From positions 2,046,001-2,110,000 of the forward strand of contig CAVWDZ010000001.1 of the NCBI GenBank assembly GCA_963753905.1: a stretch of 64,000 nucleotides of DNA. The letters run 5' to 3'. Source of the stretch: Bog-756 sp963753905. GTDB taxonomy: Bacteria > Actinomycetota > Acidimicrobiia > Acidimicrobiales > RAAP-2. The translations under genes and the position numbers were made by a program. Position 1 is the stretch's first letter. Each line of letters begins with the position of its first letter. Under the pieces are notes generated by a model, which saw nothing but the letters and a program-made list of their open reading frames with translations, ran no database searches and was not told the origin of the DNA. Of this stretch, positions 9,694 through 17,563 are shown piece after piece.

Positions 9694-10193
9694 TGGCTCA
9701 GTTTACCGTACGTTCATCTAGATGTCACGTTACGTTCACTTTCGGATCTGGTCTAGAGGGACGGGGAAGAGGGCCTGATATGCCTGCCTGGGCAGCAGAG
9801 CGGGCAGCCGGCCATGCGACCTCGAGCCTGAGCCTCCTTGCGGTCGGGCCGTGACACCTCCCCGCCTCGTGCGCCAGCGTGCCCACAGCAGGAGGCCGGC
9901 CGTCACGGCGGAGGACCGCCACCTCGAATAGCGGGGGCTCCATGTGTCGTTCGCATGGCTCTGATTCAAATTCTTCGGGTAGCCAGACCGGTCGGCAGCG
10001 ACGCGAGCAGTAGCATGGGTGCGAAGCACCAGTACAGAAGAGCGTCCCCTTGCGATGGGCCGGCTACTCGACCGAAGACGTCGAAGACGTCGAAGACACG
10101 CCAGCACGTTGCGGCAGGGGCCATTGAGTAGCCATCGATTTCGAGATCAGCCGCAAGGACGAGAGCGGAGTCGGTCACAATCGCCTGTTGGCA
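9694..10193. other. Intergenic region between the DUF2510-like gene and the desaturase
   Basis: Divergent promoter region of about 500 bases with no supported gene. Open frames here are low-complexity Arg-rich shadows. It includes the repeated TACGTTCA motif close to the small gene and a 9-bp GAAGACGTC direct repeat near 10074-10097. Confidence 0.45.
9709..9738. promoter_or_regulatory. Candidate operator: TACGTTCA repeat flanking a palindrome
   Basis: TACGTTCA occurs at 9709-9716 and 9731-9738, exactly 22 bases apart (about two helical turns). Between them is the perfect palindrome CATCTAGATG at 9715-9724. The array sits 16-45 bases before the start codon of the leftward small gene, where a repressor or activator would bind. 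Assignment as a regulatory site is inference. Confidence 0.35.
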
Positions 10194-11246
10194 ATGGCCG
10201 AAAGAAGCATGAAAACCGAGATCGATGCTCCTCTCATCGGGGCAACAAAGCGTGAGGACTTCGCCGAGCTGTCTCGGCGGGTCCGTGAACGCGGACTGTT
10301 CCTCCGACGGCCCGGCTACTACGCGATGAAGATTCCGGCATCGGTTGCCGCGCTCATTGCGTTGGCCGTCATCGCCGTGGTGCTCGGAAACACCTGGTGG
10401 AACGTGATCGTTGCTGCCGGTGTCGCGTTCGTGTTGGCTCAGATCGGCTTCATCGGCCATGATGCCGGGCACCGTCAGGTCTGGTCGCGCCGCCGAGGAA
10501 ACGACATCCTCGGCCTCATCCTGGCCAACCTGTTGAACGGGTTCAGTTTCGATTGGTGGCAGACCAAGCACACCCGGCACCATGCCCATACGAACCTCGA
10601 AGGTAAGGATCCGGACATCGCACCTGGAGCACTGGTGTTCACCCCCGCCCAGAAGGGGGACCGTGGACGCTTCGGTCGGCGATTCTCGAGCATTCAGCAG
10701 TTCTTGTTGATACCTCTCTTGTTCCTGGAGGCGCTCCACCTACACGTTGCCAGCATGAGGGCTCTCGCCCGCCGAAGGGATCGGGCTGCGCTCATCGAGC
10801 TCGGGCTGCTGGTCATCCACGGAGGAGTCTTCTTCGTTGGCCCGTTTCTCATCCTCTCGCCACTGCGTGCGGCGGCCTTCGTCCTGGTCACACAAGCGTT
10901 GTTCGGCTTCTACCTGGGAGCAAGCTTCCTGACCAACCACGTGGGCATGCCAACCGTGACCACAGACGATGGCCTGGGATTCCTGCGTCGCCAGGTGCTC
11001 ACGTCGCGCAATCTGTCGGGACCCTCCTTCGTGGGATTTGTCTTCGGCGGGCTCGACAGCCAGATCGAACATCATCTGTTCCCGACCATGCCGCGGGCGA
11101 ATCTCCGCCGAGCACGCAAGGTGGTGCGCCCGTTCTGCGCTCAGCACGGGATCCCGTATGCCGAGCACAGCCTCTGGCGGGCCTACCGGGACGTGGCCCA
11201 TCATCTCCGAACAGTCGGCATGAGTGGCGTCGTCGCCATCGATTGA
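10194..11246 (+). CDS. Membrane fatty acid desaturase
   Basis: A 350-residue di-iron desaturase with the three histidine boxes HDAGH (about 89-93), HTRHHAH (about 126-132) and QIEHH (about 290-294). The Q-for-H change in the third box is typical of front-end, delta-6-like desaturases. Hydrophobic pairs lie before box 1 and between boxes 2 and 3. It introduces a double bond into an acyl chain at the membrane, using oxygen and an external electron donor; no cytochrome b5 domain is fused. Start choice is uncertain: ATG 10194 is used, ATG 10209 (MKTEIDAP) is equally plausible, and a TTG lies at 10188. An SQR-like flavoprotein gene follows after 104 bases. Confidence 0.9.
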   Translation: MAERSMKTEIDAPLIGATKREDFAELSRRVRERGLFLRRPGYYAMKIPASVAALIALAVIAVVLGNTWWNVIVAAGVAFVLAQIGFIGHDAGHRQVWSRRRGNDILGLILANLLNGFSFDWWQTKHTRHHAHTNLEGKDPDIAPGALVFTPAQKGDRGRFGRRFSSIQQFLLIPLLFLEALHLHVASMRALARRRDRAALIELGLLVIHGGVFFVGPFLILSPLRAAAFVLVTQALFGFYLGASFLTNHVGMPTVTTDDGLGFLRRQVLTSRNLSGPSFVGFVFGGLDSQIEHHLFPTMPRANLRRARKVVRPFCAQHGIPYAEHSLWRAYRDVAHHLRTVGMSGVVAID

Positions 11247-11350
11247 GCGTCACCGTCGGTCTCTCTGACGATGATCTCCGCGGGGTGTTTCCGCCGAGCA
11301 TCGCCCAGAGACACGAGACCAGTTGGTGGTCGCGGTGTTAGGTTCGTGCG

Positions 11351-12508
11351 GTGCGAGTGCTGGTTCTGGGAGCGGGCTTCGGTGGACTCGAGTTGTCGAC
11401 GACGCTGGCCGACGAATTCGGGGATGAGCTCGATCTCGTCTTGATCGACCGAACCGAGGGGTTCATCTTCGGATTCTCGAAGCTCGATGTGATGTTCGGG
11501 AGGATGGAGCCCTCGGCCGTCTTCCATCCCTACCGCGATATCGACAAGCCGGGGTTGCGCTTCGTTCAGACCACGATCCGGTCCATCGATCCCGTGTCGA
11601 AGCGGGTCGACACCGATGTCGGTGCATTCGACACCGACATCCTGGTGGTTGCCCTCGGCGCTGAGCTCGACCCCTCGGCGACTCCGGGTCTCCTGGAGGG
11701 TGGTAACGAGTTCTACACGGTCCCGGGGGCATTCGCCCTGCGTGAGGTGTTGGCGGGCTTCACAGGAGGCAGCGTTATCGTCGGTGTGACGTCTACCCCC
11801 TTCAAGTGTCCGCCAGCCCCCAGCGAGACGGCATTGATGATGCACGACTTCCTCACCGATCGCGGTATTCGCGGCGAGTCCTCCGTCTCGCTGGTCATGC
11901 CGCTCGGTGTCCCGATACCCCCGTCACCGGCAGCCTCAGAAGCGTTGCTCGCAGCCTTCGAGGAGCGGCAGATCCGGTGGTATCCGGAACGCCTGGTGAC
12001 CGCGCTCGACCCTGATCGGAAGGTTGCCATTCTGGGGGACGGAACCGAGATGCAGTTCGACCTCTTCCTGGGCATTCCTGTTCACAAGGTGCCCGACGTC
12101 GTGGCCGAATCAGGAATGACCGTCGACGGATGGATTCCGGTGGATCCAGCGACCCTGGCAACGTCGTATCCGGATGTGTACGCAGTTGGTGATGTGACCA
12201 GTGTCGGAACCCCGAAAGCAGGCGTCTTCGCCGAAGGACAAGCGGCAGTTGCCGCCGAGCAGATCATCGCGCGTCTCCGTGGTGGTTCGGCTCCGACGCC
12301 CTATGACGGTCGCGGCATCTGTTATCTCGAGTTTGGGCGCGACCTGGTTGCTCGTGTCGATGTCACCTTCTTGCGGGGTCAGGCTCCTGTCGGAGGGCTC
12401 GAAGGCCCTTCCCGAGAGCTGGCCGTCGACAAGAGGGTGTTCGGAACCAGCCGCATCCAGCGCTGGTTCGATCGCACGTGGGCCACCGACCACGCGCCGT
12501 CACTGTGA
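11351..12508 (+). CDS. FAD-dependent oxidoreductase, sulfide:quinone oxidoreductase-like
   Basis: A 385-residue two-dinucleotide-binding flavoprotein. The FAD site GAGFGGLE is at about 8-15, and the second FAD contact is YPDVYAVGD near residue 277-285. Two features point to the SQR / flavocytochrome c sulfide dehydrogenase branch rather than type II NADH dehydrogenase: a cysteine in PFKCPPAPSE (about 155) at the position of a redox Cys, and a late Cys in GRGICYLEFG. Only two of the usual redox cysteines are present, so sulfide oxidation is not certain. The GTG start at 11351 gives the canonical N-terminal Rossmann strand. Confidence 0.75.
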   Translation: MRVLVLGAGFGGLELSTTLADEFGDELDLVLIDRTEGFIFGFSKLDVMFGRMEPSAVFHPYRDIDKPGLRFVQTTIRSIDPVSKRVDTDVGAFDTDILVVALGAELDPSATPGLLEGGNEFYTVPGAFALREVLAGFTGGSVIVGVTSTPFKCPPAPSETALMMHDFLTDRGIRGESSVSLVMPLGVPIPPSPAASEALLAAFEERQIRWYPERLVTALDPDRKVAILGDGTEMQFDLFLGIPVHKVPDVVAESGMTVDGWIPVDPATLATSYPDVYAVGDVTSVGTPKAGVFAEGQAAVAAEQIIARLRGGSAPTPYDGRGICYLEFGRDLVARVDVTFLRGQAPVGGLEGPSRELAVDKRVFGTSRIQRWFDRTWATDHAPSL

Positions 12509-12629
12509 CACCGGTAACCGGTTTGGACGACAGGCCGACCACCACGCTGCAGATCTGATGTCAAGCGGGTGTTCACTTCGCCCGTTCATCTCATCAGCTC
12601 AACCAACCGCGGGCTCTTAGACTCGCGGT

Positions 12630-13214
12630 GTGGACGAACGGGTGTTCCGCTACCTTCTCTTGAGCCAATGCAGCTTGTTCCTCTTTCTCGGAATCTGTGT
12701 CGCGATTGTCCCCCACGTCCTGCTGGCCCGCGACGAAGGTGGCGTCAGTAACTACGGGGTCTTCGGGAAGACGGTGGCTCCGTTCACAATTGCATTCATC
12801 GCGTGCGGGGTCTTTCTCCTCGTGGCGGCCCATGTCGCTCCCCGGACTCCGGCGGTGCTCGAACGGTTCCGTCGAGCGCTCGGCATTCTGGGACTGCTCT
12901 TCCTTCTCTTGCTGGTCACGACATACCCCTACACGCTGAACTCGACACTCAGGGACATCCATGTCGGTGTCGGCAGCATCTTGTTCTGTTTCGAGATGGC
13001 AATGGGTATCTGGATGACCGTCGTCTTGGAACGAGATCGGATCACTCTCGTCCTGCTGCTCTTGCAATCGATCGGATTCCTGTTGGCATTCGTGACCCTC
13101 ATCGGCGTCCTGCACATCTTGTTCATCTCTCAGATACTGGCGAGCCTGGCATTCGGCATCCTCCTCGTTCGCATCGCATTTCGTTTGAGTGAACGGTCCG
13201 GAATCAGCACATAG
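12630..13214 (+). CDS. Integral membrane protein, unknown function
   Basis: A 194-residue protein with about six hydrophobic segments (LLLSQCSLFLFLGICVAIV, FTIAFIACGVFLLVAA, ALGILGLLFLLLLVTT, and three more in the C-terminal half) and short loops. I recognise no motif; overall layout resembles DUF998-like small membrane proteins, but that is a weak suggestion. The start is GTG 12630. It follows the SQR-like gene by 121 bases and may share its regulation; a role as a membrane partner of that flavoprotein is only a guess. Confidence 0.65.
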   Translation: MDERVFRYLLLSQCSLFLFLGICVAIVPHVLLARDEGGVSNYGVFGKTVAPFTIAFIACGVFLLVAAHVAPRTPAVLERFRRALGILGLLFLLLLVTTYPYTLNSTLRDIHVGVGSILFCFEMAMGIWMTVVLERDRITLVLLLLQSIGFLLAFVTLIGVLHILFISQILASLAFGILLVRIAFRLSERSGIST

Positions 13215-13253
13215 CATTCGGTCCCGTCGGAACGGCGCGCACGCGGGTCGGAC

Positions 13254-13877
13254 TCAGAGCCCCCGCGCCTCGATCATCCCAACGACGTCGCTCCACCCGA
13301 AACCGACCGTCTCGCCGATGATCCGGCGGGTACTCGGGTCAACCAGCACGAAGAACGGGTAGGAGGTGATCCGGTAGTCCCGCCACGCCTGATCGCTCAT
13401 GACAACCGGGGTACGGATCACGCCGGTAGCCGCGGCGACGACGTCGGCCGGCTCCTGCGACCGAGGCCCTCTCGTCACAATGACCGGTGCGACCGCTGCC
13501 AGCGCTGCGCCCACATCAGTTGCGAGATTCGCGTCGAGCGCGGGGTCGTCCGCCGTCCCTACCAGACGTTCGTCGGCCAAGCCACGCCAGTAGTCGCCGC
13601 AACCGTCGCAGTGCGTTGCGAGGAAGGCCACCAGGATCGGTCGGTCAGAGCTGCCGATCCGCACCTCGATCGGGGAGCCGTCGGGTCGCACTCCAGAGAT
13701 GTCGGTCGCCGGCCATGGTGCGGGGGTTCCCGCGGGACGTGAGGGAATCGGGCGGAGACCGGCGACGAAGGCCGGGTCGGACGCGGGGTGGTCGGAAGCA
13801 GCATGGTCGGAGGTCGTCGGGTCAACGGTCGGGGTGCGGGCATCCGGGTCGCGCTCCACCTGGTCGTCCCCGGTCAC
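13254..13877 (-). CDS. Thioredoxin-like protein with CxxC
   Basis: A protein of about 207 residues with a C-terminal thioredoxin-like fold. The active-site region is LVAFLATHCDGCGDYWRGL (CDGC). After a helical insert there is the cis-Pro type loop TSYPFFVLVDPSTRRIIGE. The first 70 residues are Asp/Pro/Ser-rich and probably disordered. GTG 13877 is preferred because the in-frame ATG at 14006 would overlap the upstream zinc-ribbon gene by 67 bases with non-family sequence. No signal peptide is visible with either start. It could be a cytoplasmic thiol oxidoreductase; the partner is unknown. Confidence 0.7.
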   Translation of the reverse strand: MTGDDQVERDPDARTPTVDPTTSDHAASDHPASDPAFVAGLRPIPSRPAGTPAPWPATDISGVRPDGSPIEVRIGSSDRPILVAFLATHCDGCGDYWRGLADERLVGTADDPALDANLATDVGAALAAVAPVIVTRGPRSQEPADVVAAATGVIRTPVVMSDQAWRDYRITSYPFFVLVDPSTRRIIGETVGFGWSDVVGMIEARGL

Positions 13878-13939
13878 TTCGGAGGCGGCACTGGTCGGGT
13901 GATCGATCGGGCGGGGACGGCTGTCCTCGACCTGGACGC

Positions 13940-14248
13940 CTAGGCCCCGTCTGGGAGGCCGGCCTCGAGGACTTCGATACCGCTGCCGTTGCCGCACCAC
14001 CGGCACAGGACCTCCTCGACCGACTCGTCGAGCACCTCGATCTCATCGATCGTCAGATCCCCACCTACCGAGAAGTGATGGAAGGCCCGGGTGCGGCGGT
14101 TCATGACGACGTCGAAGCGGGTCAGGTTCCCGCAGGCCGCACAGCGGAAGCGGGAAGTGCTCCCCGCCGGCGAACCAGGTCCAGGGACGGGGGCCGTGGT
14201 CGCCGCTGCACCTGTGGAGCCAGCTGCTCTCGGAGATTCGGACGTCAC
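13940..14248 (-). CDS. Small zinc-ribbon-like protein
   Basis: A 102-residue protein with two CxxC pairs, FRCAACGNLTRFDVV near residue 35 and LCRWCGNG near residue 82, spaced as in a zinc ribbon. Between them is an acidic beta-strand region (IDEIEVLDESVEEV). The N-terminus is Ala/Pro-rich. Such small ribbons are common in actinobacteria and usually unstudied; nucleic-acid binding is possible but unproven. It lies upstream of the thioredoxin-like gene on the same strand and divergent from the exonuclease gene, with starts 74 bases apart. Confidence 0.7.
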   Translation of the reverse strand: MTSESPRAAGSTGAAATTAPVPGPGSPAGSTSRFRCAACGNLTRFDVVMNRRTRAFHHFSVGGDLTIDEIEVLDESVEEVLCRWCGNGSGIEVLEAGLPDGA

Positions 14249-14322
14249 CGGTCCAACGGTAGTCGCGGCCGCGGACAGGCAGGTCCAGCTTCACCGAACA
14301 CCTGTTCGCTAGAGTGGCCCCT

Positions 14323-15315
14323 ATGGCGCTCGCTGTCCAACCGACCCTGGACGACTCCAATTCGCTCCTGAGCCAGGTCACCTTCGTGGTCCTCGATGTG
14401 GAGACGACCGGTGGTTCGCCGGCCACGGCATCACTGACCGAAGTCGCCGCTGCCCGCTACCGGGGCGGTGAGCTGCTGGGCACCTATCAGACCTTCGTCC
14501 AGCCGGGCGAGCGCATCCCGCCGCTGATCACCGCCCTCACCGGCATCGACGACGCGATGGTGGCCGACGCCCCCCGTGCGGGGGAGATCCTCCCCTCCTT
14601 CCTCGAGTTTCTCGGTGGGGCCGTGGTGGTCGGGCACAACGTGCGATTCGACCTCTCGTTCCTGAATCACGCCCTCGAGGCCACGGATCGGGACCGGCTG
14701 ACCAACGCCACGGTCGACACCCTCGCGCTGTCCCGCCGCCTGCTGCGGGACATGGTCCCCAACTGCAAGCTCGGCACGCTCGCAGCATTCCTCCATCTCC
14801 CTCACCGGCCGGCCCACCGGGCCCTGACCGACGTCCTGGCCACCGGCGACCTGCTCCATGCCCTCCTGGAGCGGGCCGGCTCTTTTGGGATCGTCCGCCT
14901 GACAGAACTGCTCGAGCTCCCACGACTCCTGGGTCATCCCGAGGCGGCCAAGCTCCGACTCACCACTCGTCTTCCCCACAGGCCCGGCGTCTACTGGTTC
15001 TGCAACGCGGCCGGCCACGTGCTCTATGTCGGCAAGGCAGCCGATGTCCAGAGCCGGGTGCGTGCCCACTTCTCGATGGACCCGAAGCATGCGCTCGGCC
15101 GATCGCTGCGGCACATGGACGCGATCCACTATCGGGAATGTCCCGGGCCGTTCGCCGCCGCCGTCGTCGAGCGGCGATTGATCCTGGCTTGGGACCCTCC
15201 GTTCAATCGCCAGTCCGTCCGGTCGAAGAACCGGCGTGCAGCGGTGCGACGGCACGAGCGACCGGCTGCGCCACCTGCGGGCGAGGGCGACGATGCTCTC
15301 CTGACCACTCGATAG
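14323..15315 (+). CDS. DEDD 3'-5' exonuclease fused to GIY-YIG nuclease domain
   Basis: A fusion of 330 residues. Residues about 20-185 are a DnaQ-type exonuclease with Exo I DVETTGG (D25, E27), Exo II GHNVRFDLSFL and Exo III HRALTDVLAT. Residues about 222-300 are a UvrC-type GIY-YIG domain (GVYWFCNAAGHVLYVGKA, then SRVRAHF and a late Glu in VVERRLI). The combination is known in actinobacterial DEDD exonuclease / UvrC-like proteins, which are usually much longer. Here the C-terminal domain after GIY-YIG is absent and the protein ends in a basic tail. Probable role in DNA repair. ATG 14323 is preferred over GTG 14314. Confidence 0.85.
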   Translation: MALAVQPTLDDSNSLLSQVTFVVLDVETTGGSPATASLTEVAAARYRGGELLGTYQTFVQPGERIPPLITALTGIDDAMVADAPRAGEILPSFLEFLGGAVVVGHNVRFDLSFLNHALEATDRDRLTNATVDTLALSRRLLRDMVPNCKLGTLAAFLHLPHRPAHRALTDVLATGDLLHALLERAGSFGIVRLTELLELPRLLGHPEAAKLRLTTRLPHRPGVYWFCNAAGHVLYVGKAADVQSRVRAHFSMDPKHALGRSLRHMDAIHYRECPGPFAAAVVERRLILAWDPPFNRQSVRSKNRRAAVRRHERPAAPPAGEGDDALLTTR

Positions 15316-15417
15316 TGAAGTACTCACCGCGGCGGACGCCCGTTGAGCAGAGCCATCGAGGGGAGCGAGTGCCTCACCTGTGCAGTCGTGTGTCCAGTTG
15401 TCTGTTGTTCCCTCACC

Positions 15418-15816
15418 TCAAGCGATGAGGTCCCGAACGACGCTGACAACACGATCCGCCGCATCGCGCACTTCGATGGCGAGCCGTTCATCCACTTCTC
15501 CCTGGTCGGCCGAATAGCGCCCGTCGATCGTCCACGGGTTGAGAAGGTTCAGATCATTGTGATCGAATCGCCGTCGGTCATTGGCGGGGAGCTCGCGGAC
15601 GAGTTCAACAAGATTGTGGACCTTACGGACGAGAATGCCTCTCCGGATCTGGAGCGCCTTGAGTGCCTTCTCCGCGGCCAGGTGCGCGTGAAAACATACA
15701 ACTCTCCGTGGAAGCTCTGGTGCGGACGCGATCAGAGTGGCAACGGCTAGCTCCTCGCCCGCCTCTTCCAGCCAGCGCTCGGCTTCGACGAGCTCGTCAG
15801 GCGACGGATCGCTCAT
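15418..15816 (-). CDS. HEPN-domain protein (toxin of MNT/HEPN pair)
   Basis: A 132-residue all-helical HEPN protein. The family core HLAAEKALKALQIRRG is present, and an R-x4-H motif (R38-VVCF-H43) matches the HEPN ribonuclease signature. In MNT/HEPN systems the HEPN partner is an RNase toxin silenced by AMPylation from the MNT partner. ATG 15816 was chosen because the upstream in-frame extension lies within the antitoxin gene; it leaves a 20-base overlap with it. The order (MNT first, HEPN second) is the usual one. Confidence 0.85.
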   Translation of the reverse strand: MSDPSPDELVEAERWLEEAGEELAVATLIASAPELPRRVVCFHAHLAAEKALKALQIRRGILVRKVHNLVELVRELPANDRRRFDHNDLNLLNPWTIDGRYSADQGEVDERLAIEVRDAADRVVSVVRDLIA

Positions 15817-16186
15817 GCATAAGCAGTCCCTCGTGTGCCGGCCAGTAGAGCATCGATCCATTGACGTTTCTCTTGGCTTCGAACTCTTCGAGATCCGTAA
15901 CAATGATGTCAAGAGGTACTGGTGACGTGACGGCTGCCATAAGCGAGGCGGTCAGCTCGAAGCGCCGGTCCTTGTCGATCTGATCAAAGATCACCAGCAA
16001 ATCGAGATCGCTGTCCGCTCGTGCATCTCCGCGCGCGCCGGAACCAAACAGAATCACCCGCACAGGATGAAAACCTTCAACAATCTGTTCCACAATTTCA
16101 GGCAACCATTGCCGAAGTGACGTGGTGCTTTCGTCAGAAGCCTTTCCGGCCAACCCGCCCGACCTCTCTGCTGAGGTTCTCTTCAT
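15797..16186 (-). CDS. Minimal nucleotidyltransferase (antitoxin of MNT/HEPN pair)
   Basis: A 129-residue polymerase-beta-like nucleotidyltransferase. The catalytic pattern G-S-x10-D-x-D is complete in GSGARGDARADSDLDLLV (about residues 48-65). A third acidic residue is in LDIIVTDLEEF. MNT antitoxins neutralise the HEPN toxin by transferring AMP to a residue near its active site. The overlap with the downstream HEPN gene ensures coupled synthesis. The pair is flanked by genes unrelated to it and by intergenic sequence of lower GC, which fits horizontal acquisition, though no transfer signature is visible. Confidence 0.88.
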   Translation of the reverse strand: MKRTSAERSGGLAGKASDESTTSLRQWLPEIVEQIVEGFHPVRVILFGSGARGDARADSDLDLLVIFDQIDKDRRFELTASLMAAVTSPVPLDIIVTDLEEFEAKRNVNGSMLYWPAHEGLLMHERSVA

Positions 16187-16432
16187 CTCTCGATCTCTCC
16201 CACGAGCACTCTCCGCAAACCAGAACCAGAAGATGCCGTCACTCAGGTCGACATAGGTCTGGCTCGTGAACTGAAGCTGAACGCTCCGATTCAGACACCA
16301 TCATCTTGTGACAACTCACACTCCAACAGCCCGACTTCGTCCACAAACACAGTGTCAATACTACGACCGTTGGTCTCCATTTGAACGACATCGGACATGG
16401 GGTGCTTCGCGGCGCGGTGCGTCGCGATGTGA

Positions 16433-17563
16433 CTACTCCACGTCCTGGGTCTCGGCGTGGGCCTCCTGGGTGACCCGGATGAACTCGTCCAGCACCCGGG
16501 ACGCCCGGCCGTCGTCGATGACCGAACCCGCCAGGGTGACCCCCCCGGCCAGGTCCGGCGCCTTGCCGATCACGGTCAGAGCTGCGCCGGCGTTGAGAAT
16601 GGCGATGTCCCTGTGCGGCGAGGGGTCCCCGGCCACAACCCGGCGTATGGCCTCTGCGTTGACATCGGCATCACCCCCCCGCAGATCGTCGATCGTGCAA
16701 CGGGCAAGCCCGAGGTCGGCCGGATCGACCCGATAGACCGAGACCGCGACGTCGTCGGACGCGGAGCTGCCGCCGGATGACTCTGCATCACCTTCTGCGC
16801 GGATGAGCTCGTGGACGGTTGACGGACCTGTGGTGCTGAGCTCGTCCAGTCCATCGTCGCCATAGACGACCATCGCCCGGCGCGAGCCATTGACGGCGAG
16901 GACGCCGAGCATCTTGTCGGCCATGGTGCGGTCGCTGACGCCGACCACCTGGTACCTTGCCCGACCCGGATTGGCCAGGGGGCCGAGGAAGTTGAAGACG
17001 GTGGGGATACCGAGCTCCCGCCGAACGGGAGCCGCGAAGCGCATGGCGGGATGGAATCGGGGGGCGAAGCAGAAGCCCATCCCGACCTCCTCGATGCACC
17101 GGGTCACGCCGGCCGGAGCGAGATCGGCTACCGCGCCGAGCGCCTCGAGCACATCGGCAGCCCCCACAGCCGAGGACGAGGCTCGCCCCCCGTGCTTACA
17201 GACCTTGGCACCCGTGGCCGCCACAACCAGCGCGGCGATCGTGGAGACGTTGATGCTGCGGAGGCGGTCTCCCCCGGTCCCACAGGTGTCGATGAGCTCG
17301 GTTCCGTCGGGCACCTCGAGCGGCACCGCGTGGGAGAGCATGGCGCGGACGAACCCGGTCATCTCCGAGACCGACTCGCCTTTGGCGCGCAGCGCCAGCG
17401 CCAGCGCTGCGATCCTTGCGGGGCCGGCCTCCCCCACCAGGACCTCGCCCAGCACCACCTCGGCGTCCTCGACGCTCAGCGAGCGCCCCTCGAGCAACCG
17501 GGTCAGCACGCCCGGCCAACCGCCCAGGTCCGCGAATGAGTCGGGAGACACTGTCAGTCCCAC
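16433..17563 (-). CDS. trpD: Anthranilate phosphoribosyltransferase
   Basis: Transfers phosphoribosyl from PRPP to anthranilate in tryptophan synthesis. The 376-residue protein has the family order: helical N-terminal domain, PRPP loop DTCGTGGDRLRSINVST, then KHGGRASSSAVGAADVLEALG, HPAMRFAAPVRRELGIPTVFN-type region and GDDGLDELS. The usual KHGNR motif reads KHGGR, an unusual change at a residue that lines the anthranilate site. GTG 17563 is used; it overlaps the acyl-CoA dehydrogenase stop by 10 bases, and GTG 17551 is an alternative. No other trp gene is near, so the gene is displaced from any trp operon. Confidence 0.9.
   Translation of the reverse strand: MGLTVSPDSFADLGGWPGVLTRLLEGRSLSVEDAEVVLGEVLVGEAGPARIAALALALRAKGESVSEMTGFVRAMLSHAVPLEVPDGTELIDTCGTGGDRLRSINVSTIAALVVAATGAKVCKHGGRASSSAVGAADVLEALGAVADLAPAGVTRCIEEVGMGFCFAPRFHPAMRFAAPVRRELGIPTVFNFLGPLANPGRARYQVVGVSDRTMADKMLGVLAVNGSRRAMVVYGDDGLDELSTTGPSTVHELIRAEGDAESSGGSSASDDVAVSVYRVDPADLGLARCTIDDLRGGDADVNAEAIRRVVAGDPSPHRDIAILNAGAALTVIGKAPDLAGGVTLAGSVIDDGRASRVLDEFIRVTQEAHAETQDVE

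Noticed and set aside
10074..10097. GAAGACGTC direct repeats as a CRISPR-like or iteron array
   Set aside because: Only two full 9-bp units and a partial, with no spacers or cas or rep gene; likely chance low complexity.
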